Part shown: positions 12,206 through 24,972 of the stretch, in pieces | How the letters are laid out: each line of letters begins with the position of its first letter | How positions within the stretch are numbered: the first letter of the stretch is position 1 | Source of the DNA: Isoperla grammatica | Taxonomy: Eukaryota; Arthropoda; Insecta; Plecoptera; Perlodidae | Length of the DNA: 64,000 nucleotides | Assembly: GCA_945910005.1 (NCBI GenBank) | Contig: OX246740.1 | Span: forward strand, 860,917-924,916 | Direction of reading: 5' to 3' | Notes under the pieces: model-generated | What the model saw: the letters and a program-made list of their open reading frames with translations, nothing else | What the model was told of the DNA's origin: nothing | Database searches by the model: none | Program-made: the position numbers and the translations under genes

Positions 12206-13178
12206 TCCAGGCGGGAGCAAAAAAAGTGATTTGGCAGTAAAGTAGGCCTACAATTCTTTATTGTTTTTTATTACTGATTTGTAATATTAGGCGAATATTG
12301 GAGGGAAAGGGAAACAGACCGCCAATACATGATACACTTACACACAGCAACCGACTTTCGAAGGAGTTGACTCCTAGAAAATGGAGTCGGGTACAAGAGG
12401 AGTCGGGTAGGAGTCGGGTACCCGAGTACCCGATGTCATCACTACCAAAAAGTACTACCTGCAGGCCCCTACAATGAAGGTAATAATTTGTACTCATAGA
12501 CCTACTACCCTACTTACATTTAGTTTTAAGTTTTGCCTATATTCATAGTAGCACTTGCGCATATTTGCTTATTGACGAAATCTTCTGCAAATGACCTCCA
12601 CGTGCCCAGGTCCTATTATTTCACTTAAATTGCAACAGCTAAACTTTTAACCAAATGTATGACAGCATTACACGGAATTGTTCACACAATCATGCTAGAA
12701 CAACGATGGAAGCAAAGCAAAGTTAATGTGCCATGAAAATGTGGAAAGCCATGAAATGCCACCGAAACCCGTTCACCAAATAGCTTTCAATATTGTTAAG
12801 CCCAAAATGGAAAGCCCACTGCACCAATATAGATTCAAATTAGTAAATCTTACCCTCAAAATCGCCAACTGAAATGTGAAAAAATAGAAAGAGGGATTAA
12901 TTTTGAATAACAACATATTATAAACAGAAATGTTTTAAACAATTTGTATTAGATTTCTTTAATTAAAATTTTCCGTTTTTTTTTTAAATATTATAACAAT
13001 TTAAGGTTACTTAAAGATTACCGGTAATATACATTAAGATAGGAACTTTATTTGAGCCGAAAAATGATCAAGCGAAGAAAAATGACTTTTTCAACTATGA
13101 TTAGCATTTTTTGTGTGTAGAATAGCACTGAGAGTGTCATATCACACAATATGTTTCAAAGCATTTGATTAAATGTTG
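12206..13178. other. Intronic sequence, mostly featureless
   Basis: Within the last SORL1 intron. 12355-12445 repeats GAGTCGGGTA blocks and ends GATGTCATCACTA, resembling one transposon end, but no partner end was found. Confidence 0.4.
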
Positions 13179-13660
13179 TAGGGATGACGAAATCCGACTT
13201 TTTTACGATCCGGGTACCCGTTCACTAACCCGCGGATTACCCGAGTAGTAAGAACCCTACTAAATAAAAATATAATTAAAAAATTACCTACATTAAATTA
13301 AATTAAATTAAATTAAAAACAAAAATCGGGATGTCTAATTATCCGCCAAACGTCTAATTAGTCGAACAATAATAAAAATACATGTCTCATTTTCCGTGAA
13401 TCAGAAAGACACGTATGTAGCTTCGTAGCTGTTAAGCTAGGTATAAATGTGAAGGAACCTACCCATCTATTGCGTATGAACAACCTGGTATTTGGGTTTT
13501 GTTTATGTTGGTAGATTACTAATAAAAAATTAAATTAGATAGCCTAAATTAAATCTAAAAAACATAATTAAGGGGTTCAGGTAATCGGGTAATGGAACAC
13601 ATACCCATACCCGGCTGGGTCAGGCGGGTAACAGGTACCCGGTATCCGTCGTCATCCCTA
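13179..13660. mobile_element. hAT-like MITE
   Basis: Termini TAGGGATGACGA / CGTCATCCCTA with inverted GGGTACCCG blocks inside; 482 bp. The flanking 8-mers do not match, so the copy is old or rearranged. Related in reverse to bases 1-436. Confidence 0.75.
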
Positions 13661-14067
13661 GAATTTACTACTATCAATAGTCTGATAATATTTTATGAAG
13701 ATATTGTCAAAGTTTGGTGTTTCTTTACAATAGGATAAAGACATGTCGCAAACAAATCTTTAATGAGATTGGAGCGAGCCTTAGATTTTGAAATCGAGAT
13801 GAGGGTATGATAAAAAAATCTCGCATCCAAAAACAAGTTAACATTTAGTACCTATATTTTAATTGTAAGACCAGTATAAAGTGTGAGCGAGAGTAATGCA
13901 AAAAGGAACAGTCAGCCAGCTGGTAGGCAAGAGCTCTATTTCCTGCTACCGTGAGCAAAGACCACTCAAGTACTAGGGTAATAACGAGTTGAGTGTTAGG
14001 GTGCATGAATACAGACGGATAGGTGGCCTGCAAGCAGGGGAGGGGCGTAACAAGATTGTCTAGCAAC

Positions 14068-15508
14068 TAGGGATGCCCAACGATAAAAAAATCATATCGA
14101 TATCGCAGGAAGAAATGTCATTATCACGTCGCAATATCAATTATCTAGTGACGTATCGATATCGGCGATATTAAAACGTTTCTCATCTGTTTTTAGGATT
14201 TTTAGACCAGCCAGAGGTAGATATAATTCATTATAAACAATATTACCGTATTACGTAAATCAATATCTTAACTTTAAAATGTCTTATTATGTGTGCCAAT
14301 TTGTGTGTTGTACACTTGTACTATTTAAAATTTAAAACGTCCACACTAAACAGCGATGTTGTGATTGGCGTAATGTGACGTAATCGACGAATCATTTTTT
14401 GTTGAAACAATTAGCTTATTAGGCGCAAGTTTTCGATATCGCTATGTAGGAAATACAGTAAAACCTTCTTTGTACGTTGTCGAGGGACCCGAGACAAAAA
14501 ACCGTGGTAACAGGAAAAACGCACTTTTGAAATACTTCAAATTTGATTTTCATACATTTCCAACACTTAGCCCTAGGATATGACAAAGGAATTATCTAAA
14601 AACACTCTTATTATGGTGTTTAAATTTAGCCTCTGCCTACCAAGCCGCTCTTGTTGCCATAACCCCCCCCCCCCCCCCCCCCCCCCCCCGACACCATTCT
14701 TATCTGAGAAGGGTCGTAAGCGAGCCCTAGCGACCAAGGTCATGCAGCTAGGCTAGGCTGTTATGACGTAACCCAACATTTTTATGACGTGGGTTGTAAA
14801 AAGCTCTAGTGGGTAAAAATATTGCCTTCTATACATAGGACAATAAGAGTAGTCGAAGTGCGACAGCAATGTATGTTTGATTAACTCTGTAGTTTGACAA
14901 ACCCCTTTTGTAAAGAGGACCACAGATGAGGGTTTGTTATTTATGGTAAGCAGGTAAAGAACCTCACTGCCGGCAGCCGAGATCCGAGATCGTAGATAAA
15001 ACAACCCTTTCAGAGACCCTCACCCCCCCCCCCCCCCCACGGAACGAGATGCAGCTGGTCAAGGCACTCACTGGCGGCTGGGTTGCATTGTGTTGAGCGA
15101 GGGAATGGGTGGGGGGGGGGGGTGCTTCTCAGAATTGGGATAAATGAATGAATGACTAACGTGGTAGCGCTTGAACAATAACAAGTTGGAATTCGGCTCA
15201 CTGGCTGGCCGGAAAAACCGATTACGTGAACACAGAAAACTTACTATTGGATCAAATTACCCAGACAAACTGATTTTTGGAACGCATTAACGTAAAAAAC
15301 GTAATATTGGGAAACGTAGTAAAGAAATAAATCATAAATAAATGCCATAAAGCTTCGCCGGGACCTAGTAAAAAAACGTGGAAACGTAAATAACGAAGAA
15401 GAGCGAAACGTACAAAGGTGGTACTGTATTAATTCTATATAATTGATATTGAATTATTTTTCTATTACCGATATCGTGTCGAATTATCGATATCATTGGG
15501 CAGCCCTA
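14068..15508. mobile_element. hAT-like MITE carrying a nested pogo-like element
   Basis: Termini TAGGGATGCCCAACGAT / ATCATTGGGCAGCCCTA and a perfect 8-bp duplication CTAGCAAC (14060-14067, 15509-15516). Repeated ATCGATATCG motifs lie near both ends. The nested element occupies 14456-15426. Confidence 0.93.
14456..15426 (-). mobile_element. pogo/Tc1-like MITE, copy 1
   Basis: Termini CAGTAAAACCTTCTTTGTACG / CGTACAAAGGTGGTACTG with TA on both sides. Shared sequence, including two broken ORF-like stretches and a long C run (14663-14689), aligns in opposite orientation with 46979-47926. No transposase recognised. Confidence 0.9.
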
Positions 15509-17201
15509 CTAGCAACTACTTCTAAGATACACAGCACGTTGTCATTGTCGAGACGGTCGTTCACCACAGCACCGTCGTGAAATTACTTTTTGGAACAACA
15601 TTATTTTAAGTACTGTAGTGAAAAATCTGTCATTCATGATTGTAGGCTGAAAAGTTTTAACACAGGTACGACTTATCAGCCCGTTTATAAATGTACTTGA
15701 CTTGCAACAATCCACATGCAAACAAAGGCCATAAGCATAAGCTACAGTCTTTATCTGGAGAAATGGTTGGTAGAATTTTATTATACAAATTCTGCTCTGC
15801 CTATAGGGTACAGTCTGTTAATGTAGCCTATGTGTAGAGCCCCATGAGCACTGCAATAATAAAATCATCTGACTATTTGTTATTGATTTATTTGATCAAA
15901 TGTAGGCATTTTGTGATGAGATGAGTCCAAAGATATCAAAACATAAAATGCAAATTTTGCAAAATTGGCAAGAAAACACCAGAAATCACGAAATCATCCG
16001 TTTTAAGTGAAACAACCATGAAATCTCGCTAAATTGCCATCTTCATAAATCATCCTTAACTATAGGGGCCTAGACATTTTTCATAAACTTGCACACAAAT
16101 AGTGTGGAGAAATTAGAAAATATTGTTTGAAACCAAATTGACTTTTCTTCATATTGTTTACCCGTGCAACTAACAAAATTATATTACAATGTGTTAGAGT
16201 GCCTAACAGCTTTGCATATTTAGCACCCATTGCTAAATAAAATTATATTACAATTGTAATTAACTGTATTTGCTATACAAAGACAATAGTAACAATACTT
16301 CTCTAAACATAAATCATGTATCTACATTTTTTTAAATGAATTTGGGAAAAAATTAATACTTTCACTGGCTCTACCTACTATTGAATTCAAAAAGGTGTCT
16401 CTCGACTCTGAAAGTTTGCACAAAAATAATGAATAATGATAATGCAATGAAGAAATAATGCATTACATACTTATAAAAAATAAAAATATGTATACTGTTT
16501 TCGAAACACTGTACTGAAGAACTGAAAATAAAATGCTTTGAAATTGAATTGAATTGAGGAAACCAACAAAAATTAAAGCGTTTCTTGGTTTTATAGTACA
16601 TCAATTAAATTTTTAAAATTTGTTCTAGTATTAGTATCAAGTCAAGAGGATGGAAAGAGAAAGATTGCCGAGGAGAATGCTAGAACTGGAGATTCCAGGT
16701 AGAAGAACGAGAGGAAGACCACGACAAAGATGGCACGACAAAGTGAGGAAGGATGTGGAAATGCGAGGAGGGGACTGGAATGTAGTTGAGGGGGAAGAGT
16801 GGTGGCAGAATAGAAGAAGATGGAGAGGCTTATCTTCAATGCCGACCTTACGCAGAGTTGAACGTGGCAACAGATGAGGATGATTTTAGCTACTCATTAT
16901 GTGATGAAAACTACATAAAATGCACATTTTTTATGGTTTATATTGCACTCTTGTTGTAACAATCACATAAAGATGACATCAATTAATCAATCAATCCAGT
17001 ATGATGGCATAAAAGCCCAATGTGGGCATTTAAAAAGAAGACAATTGACTGATTTAGGGATATTTTTAAGAAATATATAAACAAGTAATTTTAAAAGTTT
17101 AGTAATCGTATTGCACATTGCATCATTATTCATCATTTTATTGGCCACCTTATAAAACCGAGGGACACATGTGCAGGTTATGTGTTTAGTAGATGACTTA
17201 C
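15509..17201. other. Intronic sequence of SORL1 with a LINE scrap
   Basis: Mostly featureless AT-rich DNA; the only recognisable piece is the LINE C-terminal fragment at 16640-16877. Confidence 0.5.
16640..16877 (+). mobile_element. LINE fragment, C-terminal end of ORF
   Basis: Encodes ...RRTRGRPRQRWHDKVRKDVE and WNVVEGEEWWQNRRRWRGL, the G-R-P-x-x-R-W module near the C-terminus of many endonuclease/RT retrotransposons. Same family as 27349-28023. Confidence 0.75.
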
Positions 17202-17402
17202 CAAGGCCATCCCCACCAGAGAAGGTGGCTGCTCCCGATCGCGTGTCATAGTGACTATTGGCAAATGAAACAAAGCTTCTCTGCAGCCGACGGTGACGGA
17301 ACACGAAGATCGCCAGCGCTCCCATCAACGCGATCAACACCAGGACTATGGGCACCACCACGCTGACAAGGTTAGACGTGGATATCACTGCGCTCCACGA
17401 GG
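17202..17402 (-). CDS. SORL1: SORL1 exon: transmembrane helix and FANSHY tail
   Basis: 201 nt, phase 1 to 1. A hydrophobic run (LVSVVVPIVLVLIALMGALA) is the single membrane helix; the basic stop-transfer RHRRLQ follows, then RSFVSFANSHYDTRSGAATF and SGGDGL. FANSHY matches the retromer-binding motif of vertebrate SORL1 exactly. Donor gtaagt splits a codon G|AT shared with the terminal exon. Confidence 0.98.
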
Positions 17403-17571
17403 CTGCAACGTCAACACACACGTTGTTCCAAACACAGGGTCTATAACAATGCTGAGCCAATTGTCTTGTCACTAAGGGGAAGGACCTGTTAAATGGCAAC
17501 AGCCAACCTCCATGGAGATGTGTAGAGTAGGGTACCTTTGACTTCACTGTAGTGTGAGTAATGGGAGCAAT

Positions 17572-17710
17572 TCCAATAGCTTACCTTAAAAGAAGTAGGT
17601 TGTCGTCATAGCGATCACATCATATTTATACAAGAAATAAACTAAACGTTTTGGCCGGCGATGTTCGGTGTATAAAAGGAGATGCAACTCCCAAGGTAAG
17701 CTGTTGGCTC
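17572..17710. repeat. Short inverted-repeat element with GGTAAGCTGT ends
   Basis: Left end TTCCAATAGCTTACCTT, right end AAGGTAAGCTGTTGG. Same terminal motif as 38152-38690 and 40611-40759, so probably one MITE family. Confidence 0.5.
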
Positions 17711-17970
17711 CTAATAAGATAACCAAGGTGTCACTTACAGGTAGGCATCTCCACAGAGCTGACCTCTGACATGAGAGATGGGTAAGCTGTTGGCTCCTAA
17801 TAAGATAACCAAGGTGTCACTTACAGGCTGGCATCTCCACAGAGCTGACCTCTGACATGAGAGATGGGTAACCGTTGGCCCCCAAGGTAAGCTGTTGGCT
17901 TCTAATAAGATAACCAAGGTGTCACTTACAGGCAGGCATCTCCACAGAGCTGACCTCTGACATGAGAGAT
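17690..17970. repeat. Tandem array seeded from exon 17930-18116 donor
   Basis: Three copies of a ~86-105 bp unit, each with gtcacttaca (minus-strand donor gtaagtg) and about 40 nt of exon 3' end. Donor starts correspond to 17739, 17825 and 17930. The copy at 17930 is the real junction. Confidence 0.92.
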
Positions 17971-18116
17971 CGATAACCGTCAGCCGTCTCGAGTACGACG
18001 GCAAACGAGTAGGTCGAACCCTCACTGAGACTGTGATGAAAGATGAACGGAGGCTTGGACGCTTCGTACTCTTTGGCCGAGCTCAGGTTTAGGCTGGGTC
18101 CCTCAGACACGAGCAC
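17930..18116 (-). CDS. SORL1: SORL1 exon: FN3 domain 6 end
   Basis: 187 nt, phase 0 in and 1 out. FIFHHSLSEGSTYSFAVVLE has the conserved L-x-E-G-x-x-Y strand, ending SSVEMPA just before the membrane exon. The last ~40 nt plus the donor are repeated twice more at 17690-17920. Confidence 0.94.
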
Positions 18117-19455
18117 CTGCAACGGCAGAATAACTATCCGTACAAGAGGCCTAGTCCGCTGGCGGTTTAACTTATAAACCAAACAAAGCATTAGATCTAA
18201 GTTTTACACACATTATTTACTTCACCAATATTCTGTTGAAAAAGCTCAATTTAGTGAATTTTTTGGATCCTGTGTAGGCCTATAGCTGAAATTACCAGTT
18301 TATATTGTCACTTTCAATAATCACCTTGAATTAATGAAAAATAAAGTTCCGAAGAATACTTAAAATAAAACCTTAAAAAAAGGGGTCTGCGGGTAGTAGA
18401 TTTTAGATTTGGGTTGGGTTCGGGTAGTAAAAAAAAAAAAAAAAAACTGCACGTTTCGGGTCGGGGTTTTTCATCCTCCTCAAAAACCTTAGGCCTATAT
18501 TAAGAGACAACACATATTTTCCAATTTTTAGTATGTATTTAATATGGTATTATTTTGTCAAATAAAGACAAAAAGTTTTTCCATTTTTTTATTTAGTTAA
18601 ATAAAGACATTATAGTCACTCGCATATAATGTTTCCAAATTAGAGAACCTTTTCCAACCAAAATCGGTCTAGACCTAGGCCTAAATTTTCAACAGGAGCA
18701 ATCAGGGGCCTTACATCCCCATCCACGTCCTCTTCCTGAGCCCTGAGGTCCATTTCCTTCACTTACATGTTGCATTTTTAAGAAAAGTAATTAATTATAT
18801 TTAGGAAACGCCGAGTCGCCGAAACATGACGCCACGTTATATAGGCCTAATTCCAATCCATCCTAATTCCTTTGAAGACACGACATGTCACGCGCACACG
18901 TAATGCAACAGGTTGACCGACAACAATCGGGCAAGCACAGAATTTCGATATTTTTTATTTTTGTCAAATTGTCAGATGTTGGAGCAAACTCGCATCGTGA
19001 TGCAGTGCACTCCATCGAGGCTTTGCACAACGAGCGGTAGAATGGAGTTGGCAGAGCCTACGATAGATTGCGCTACGAGCATGAGCTTGTCAACTTGTTC
19101 TCAAAAACTAAAGCACTTCATATTTTGTTTAGTCGCACCAACGAGATATTCCATGACTTACAAAATAAGTATTATAAGTTACTACTTGACAATTTTCCTT
19201 GGATATGATGTCACGGTCTTAATAGAAAATAAATAAAAGTACATATTGAAAATTTAAAATTATTGCTTAATGGCAGTCCAGACATTTAAAAAGTATTGTT
19301 ACGCTGGGGTTACTTTCGTAACTGTACCGGGATGCAGTCACTCAATCTCAGACGCCAAACGAAATGATTCCGCTTGGAGCTCGGGCTTAGGCCAACTAGC
19401 CCTGCGTTTTGATAGGTAATGAACATTTTTTTGTTTGATTGGCATAACAACAATG

Positions 19456-19458
<3 letters not shown>

Positions 19459-19489
<31 letters not shown>

Positions 19490-19490
19490 G
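19459..19490. repeat. (TAA)n microsatellite
   Basis: Uninterrupted ATA/TAA units; similar tracts lie at 19739-19775 and 20793-20866. Confidence 0.9.
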
Positions 19491-19739
19491 TAATAAGTAA
19501 TAAGACAGTAACGACTGAAGTTGAACAAGGTACCTCATGGAAATACTTGACATTACATCTGTATTGTCCGTATAACATGTAAAAACCGGCTTTGACCGAG
19601 ATTGATGACTGTTAAAACTAGTGACATGTGATTAGTGAAGTTAAATAAGGTAAACACATGGAAATACTTGACATTACGTCCGTATAACATGTTAACGCCG
19701 GTTTTGACCGAGATTGTATGACTGTGATACATTCAATAA

Positions 19740-19777
<38 letters not shown>

Positions 19778-19783
19778 TAATAA

Positions 19784-20792
19784 TAGGGGTGTGCGGTTAA
19801 CCGACTTTTCGGGTCGGGTCGGTTTTTTACTAACCGAACCGAAAATTCGTTTGAAAACCCGAAAGTCGGGTTTCCCGCGCGCGATGTTTGAAACGACCGT
19901 GACATTCTCGTAATAGTGTATGTTTCCTCCGCCTGCTAGATCGCACCGCTAAGCGTCGAGATATGTACGACCTATCGATATATTGAACGTACATCGAACC
20001 AAGACGACCAACCATAGGCCTAGGCTCTCGTCTGGTTTGTTGTAGTCGTCAACTTTCGTTGTTTATTTACATCCGTCGTGTGCTATAAAACGTAATTCTT
20101 GGTAAATAATAAAAATGAAATGCGTCGTACAGCCACAGGTAGGCTTAGAGCTTTAATTATTGAGAGCGATGAAGATGCTGATGATCCACCTGAGCAGCGT
20201 AGGCCTAGGCATACAAGTTCTTCCGAGCCTGAACAACGTGATGTTGGCCTCTCAACCAAGGCAAATATTTGGGCACACTTTACCGAAATTCGTTTAAAAT
20301 CTTTTTTAATTGTTTACATATCTACTAGGCCTGTCCGATAGTGAATTTATTTTGGCCCGTAGAGTATTTCAAATCAATTTTTGAATTTTGTTACAAGAAT
20401 GCGATATTGAGGTATGGGGACGGGTGTTTTGGATGTATAATTTACCATTTTGAAGAATATCAGTCAACAATAGCCTATATTTTCAAATATTCGCACAGGT
20501 TTAGTTTCTACCTCTTCTAGCCTACTTCCCATAATCACAGGCATGCCATCAACTTCTTCCAAAATAAAGCACACAGTTGTTTCCTACTTGCCAGTTTTAT
20601 TTTTATTTGGTTCTTACTTGCAAAGTCATGAATATGCTTAATTTATTTAAAACAAAAAATGTTTGCCTACAAAATGTTGAATGGATCTATATTATTTACG
20701 ACTAACCGACCCGGAACCGAAAAACCGAGGTTATTACACTAACCGAACCGAAAACCGAACCGAGTTAAAAAAGTACTAACCGCACACCCCTA
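19784..20792. mobile_element. hAT-like MITE with transposase 5' remnant
   Basis: Termini TAGGGGTGTGCGGTTAACCG / TACTAACCGCACACCCCTA with perfect 8-bp duplication GATAATAA (19776-19783, 20793-20800). A plus-strand ORF (20099-20341) runs acidic ESDEDADDPPEQRR then STKANIWAHF, resembling the start of a BED-finger hAT transposase before it breaks off. Confidence 0.92.
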
Positions 20793-20793
20793 G

Positions 20794-20824
<31 letters not shown>

Positions 20825-20833
20825 TGATGATAA

Positions 20834-20867
<34 letters not shown>

Positions 20868-21356
20868 CATCATACATGCAAACTGTAGTGTAGGTAACGT
20901 TTTCGAGAATAGGCCTAGGCTTACCTGAAAAAGCCCGAATTTGTTATTAAAATAGTCAAAGTTCGGTATGTACCAAAACCCGAAACTACCCGATATTTCG
21001 GGTACCCCCAGACCCCTGCTTAAAACAATAACTAAACATAAAATACCTACTAGAAATACCAAAAATAAATAAATAAAATAAATAAATAGCTAAATAAAGC
21101 TATGTTTTTTTAGTTAACTAAAAACTACCAAAACTTGAACAAATTTACAGAAAATCACAGACGTGCAAAATAAAGTCTAGCCGCAACGTATAGTCCTACT
21201 TATGTAGTAGGCCTACTAAACAACTCCATAACCCGTTTCACACCCTTGATGTCTGTAGAAAGGCATACAATTTATGAAAATGGTAAACCTGTCCCAGAAT
21301 CTAAGTGTATGGGTCATGCAGTAAGTAGATAAGGAAAGCAGGCAGGCAATACTGAC

Positions 21357-21452
21357 CTTGTACTTGTAGGCAGTGTTGTTGATTGCTCGGGGAAGGTCAC
21401 GCTCTTGCCAGTAGACGATGTAACTGCCATTACCATCAGTCAGGACTTGTAC
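21357..21452 (-). CDS. SORL1: SORL1 exon: FN3 domain 6, first strands
   Basis: 96 nt, phase 0 at both ends. VQVLTDGNGSYIVYWQERDL followed by PRAINNTAYKYK; corresponds to the short SORL1 exon that opens the last FN3 domain. Donor gtcagt. Confidence 0.92.
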
Positions 21453-21902
21453 CTGGAAATGACACACACACGAAAAGTTGTTAACAAGTTTGAGTTGAGT
21501 AACCTCACGATGTACTATCCACTACAGGCGTGTGCCTACCTTCACAATTTCACCATTTGCTTGACATTCCTCACGAAAAGAAAAATCTATATCCATTAAA
21601 TGAGGTATGTTTCAAGATAGGGAAAAAAGTATTGGTACATAATTCGATTTCACCCTTTTTATTTCAATTAGTTCTTGCACATATCAAAAATAAAAAAACC
21701 ATAAATAAATCATAAAATCATAATCATTCAAATCGATAATGTACACAAAATATGGACAAATTCCAAATAGTTTAAAAATGTTGCTAGGGTTGGGAATGCA
21801 AATATAATGTGAAGTCGGTAAACAACACTGTTACCTAATCGCCTTTACACTAAAAATGGCTGTTTTCCATTCAACCAAACAAGGGGACTTTTTGATCTAA
21901 AG

Positions 21903-22828
21903 CAGGGTTGCCACCAAGTAATTTTTTAAATCCTCCGAAGATACCAAAAAAATCCTCCAAAACACATTTATTCTGCCGTAACTTAGCATATTATAAAGTG
22001 TGAAAGAATATATTTTTTTTAGGTTATGCGTTATGCCAGATGATCTTTGAGAATTTACCTTTCCAATATAATTTATATATAAATAAATAATAAATTTATT
22101 TATATACCGTATATTTACCTATATATAGATATATATATTAGGGATGTCATAGGGTACCCGAATTACCCGGATCCAGAAATTACCCGAATCCATTTTTAGG
22201 ATCCGGATCCTTATCGGGTAGTATTATTTGTATTAAAAAAAAAAAATAATACGCGACGATATTTCTGCGGCTACTTTCCTTGAAGCTACAGTGAATTCCT
22301 GCTTGTGGGCATGGCCAGCTGGTTAGTACGCGCTGTCATTACTGCGGGCGAGTTCTGTGAGGCCATATACAATTCCCCCACTTCTCGTTGTTACCAACGA
22401 GGCACAGGCAACGCGCTCTATTGTACACTAAACAAACACACACGTTCTGCAAAGTTGACGATAGAGGACGCTACTTACTACTAGACCAATCACAACGCTT
22501 CAGGTACCGCATTGGCTGTCTTCCACTCAAGCTCCACCCTCTGCTTGCGAGTATAGTACGACAACTTACAAAAAAACAAATGAAATCTTGATATTTCACA
22601 CGTGTTTTGAGACATCGTGTCTATGCTGCGGGTTCAAGTGTAAATTGTCCAACTTTACTTTTTACGTTATTAAATCGTTCTTTATGGCGGGATTTTCAAA
22701 TTATAGTAAATTTCACGGTTTTTACAATAATAGTAGAAAATCCGCCAATTTGGCCGTTAATCCTCATGTCCGCGAGGCACCCTAAAAATCCGCAAAAGAG
22801 GATAAACTCCGCAAAAACGGCAACCCTG
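21903..22828. mobile_element. hAT-like MITE
   Basis: Termini CAGGGTTGCCACCAAGTAAT / ACGGCAACCCTG with perfect 8-bp duplication ATCTAAAG (21895-21902, 22829-22836). A TAGGGATGTCATAGGGTACC end at 22140 suggests a truncated second element inside. Confidence 0.92.
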
Positions 22829-23048
22829 ATCTAAAGGGGGGGTATCCCAGTAAATGAAGCCTAAAATGACGCAAGAAGAATGAAAACGTATTGTATTTCT
22901 TCACCAAAGTAGCTCATTAAAGTAGCTCGAATACCTACCCAGATTTTCAGTCGATTGGCCATCGCCAATGTTTTGTCAATTTCGAACAATATCGCGTTAA
23001 TCAGTTGATACGGAAAATAAAACACGTTATAAATCGAATTGGACCAAC

Positions 23049-23243
23049 CTGGTGCGGCGGGAGAATGGGGGGTGCCCTGTACTCAACCGGTCTCGAGGGT
23101 ATGGCGTTCTCTGCAGTGGACTGGACTACGACGTGGTACACCCCGCCATAGTGGGTGTCGATGGCCACACTCAGGCCCGTGGCATTGGAAGGGAACAGGG
23201 TCATAGAAGAGCTGGTCTTGAGGGTCAGCTCTGTCACCGTCAC
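23049..23243 (-). CDS. SORL1: SORL1 exon: FN3 domain 5 end
   Basis: 195 nt, phase 0 at both ends. VTVTELTLKTSSSMTLFPSN through HYGGVYHVVVQSTAENAIPS, the G-x-Y strand near the end of FN3-5, then the RAPPILPPHQ linker. Acceptor ggtaatag, donor gttggt. Confidence 0.93.
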
Positions 23244-23289
23244 CTATTACCAACGCCCAATATTAGAGCAAAGTAATAATCAATGTGTT

Positions 23290-23470
23290 AACATAGCAAA
23301 TAGTTTTCTTGAGGAGGTGGCAAGAGTATTGGTGGTAAGACCGAAAAAAGTGGAATAGGGTAAATTGGTGGAGAGGCAGGAGGAGGATGATGAGGAAGAA
23401 ACACCAAGTCTGGCAAGCTCAGTATCTACAAGTTTCAGGCCCTAGATAACGGTGGAAAACCACCACTTAA
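23290..23470. repeat. Interspersed repeat, copy A
   Basis: GGAGGAGGATGATGAGGAAG, TCTGGCAAGCTCAGTATCTAC and TTTCAGGCCCTAGATAACGG blocks recur in the same order at 43130-43260. Possibly the tail of a LINE. Confidence 0.7.
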
Positions 23471-23929
23471 CCAGCAATATTTTTAGCAATATTGGTTTTT
23501 GCGGTCACTATGCACCTTGTGTTGAAAACTACTTTTACTGACATTTGCTTGCGGTTTCTTTCAGTTTCTTATTTCTGAATACAAGACTTGCACAATTTGC
23601 AAATGGCTCCTACTGATTTCATAGTTTGATTCTTATTGCAACAACTTTTTAAAATGTATCCTTTCAAAAATGTTTTTGAATTTCCAGAACTTGTAGTAGT
23701 ACGCCTGTTAAAAATAAAATAAAAAATACAATGGACATTTTCTTACACTGCATCAGGAATTGTGAGGTCACGTTAATGAGTCGAGTGTAGTTAACTTTAA
23801 CTTAAGAATATAACTAATAGCTATGCACTCCCATAACTAAAAAATAATATAAATAATATGAAAATGAGAAGGGAAAAAAAGGAAATGAAATAGGCTATGG
23901 AAGAAATAAAAGAGCAGCAGTAAACTCAC

Positions 23930-24183
23930 CATGTATTTGACCACATTCATGGCGAGACATGAGGCGTTCCACGAGACGATCATGACAGAGTCACGCACGG
24001 GATCCGCCACGACAGTGACGTTCTTGGGCGGAGCACTCACGTTGTACGAGGTCATGACGATCCGAGGGCTGGAGAGAGGACCCAGACCGAGGGGCCCGAC
24101 AACACCCACACCAAATACGTACGCCTCGCAAGCCTCCAGAGACAAGACGGTGGCATTAGTGTCCCAGGTATCCAGCTTCGATG
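23930..24183 (-). CDS. SORL1: SORL1 exon: FN3 domain 4 end and domain 5 start
   Basis: 254 nt, phase 1 in and 0 out. SLEACEAYVFGVGVVGPLGL ends domain 4; SAPPKNVTVVADPVRDSVMI and VSWNASCLAMNVVKYM begin domain 5. Donor gtgagt. Confidence 0.95.
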
Positions 24184-24313
24184 CTGCAACACAACACACA
24201 TGGTTTCAAGACACACACTCGGTGGTTATTTTATTTGCCCTTGTAATGTTTGGTGTTTTAAAATGAGACACTGAGGTTTGTAGAATGTGGGGCCTTTTAA
24301 CATGTAAAAATAC

Positions 24314-24601
24314 TACATGAAAAAATATTTTTTTTTTTTAAACAATGCTTATATTTAAATGCACTAAAAAGTAAAAAATAAATTTTCGCCCAACAAATTT
24401 TTGCCTCACTCGGAAAATAATAAGCGTTGGGCGCTTTCCCTGCATAAACAGCAGAATACTGTAATCTATGTCAATACCGAAAGCGCCCAACGCTTATTAT
24501 TTTCCGAGTGAGGCAAAAATTTGTTGGGCGAAAATTTATTTTTTACTTTTTAGTGCATTTAAATATAAGCGTTGTTTTAAAAAAAAATATTTTTTCATGT
24601 A
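24314..24601. repeat. Foldback (large inverted repeat) element
   Basis: Two near-perfect arms of ~125 bp (for example CGGAAAATAATAAGCG and its complement) around a short loop near 24440-24475. No TSD or ORF recognised; a MITE is likely. Confidence 0.88.
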
Positions 24602-24972
24602 ATATTATTTTATACTTTTTAGTCTTAAAGAATCTTGCAATCGAATATATGCTCACTGGACGTGTCCGAATTTACAAGACTGCATACTTGTGTACCTGTA
24701 CTTGTTAACTTCACTTGCAAACTAGCGTGCTCGCATTACAAACTTGAATTTCGGACAGTTCCGTCCATGCACGATCCAGCGGTCGGCCAACAATGCTTAC
24801 GGAAAGTGGGATTATGTGGTTATGGGAGAATTTGGCAAAATAACTAGGCCTAGGCTACACATTCTCTTCAATTGCAATTAAAAATCAGTTTTTAAATGTT
24901 ATACCAAGGTTCATTGATGCACTGCACACAAGATCATCATCCACTAACCTTTTTTTTTTTTTATGTTTTTAA

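Larger units (their letters stand above)
18380..21018. mobile_element. Outer hAT-like element with nested insertions
   Basis: Ends AAGGGGTCTGCGGGTA and TACCCCCAGACCCCTG, flanked by cttaaaaa / cttaaaac (7 of 8 identical). Contains a second hAT element (19784-20792) and several (TAA)n tracts. Confidence 0.65.

Noticed and set aside
17735..18025. 96-codon ORF with repeated motifs
   Set aside because: Out-of-frame product of the triplicated donor array.
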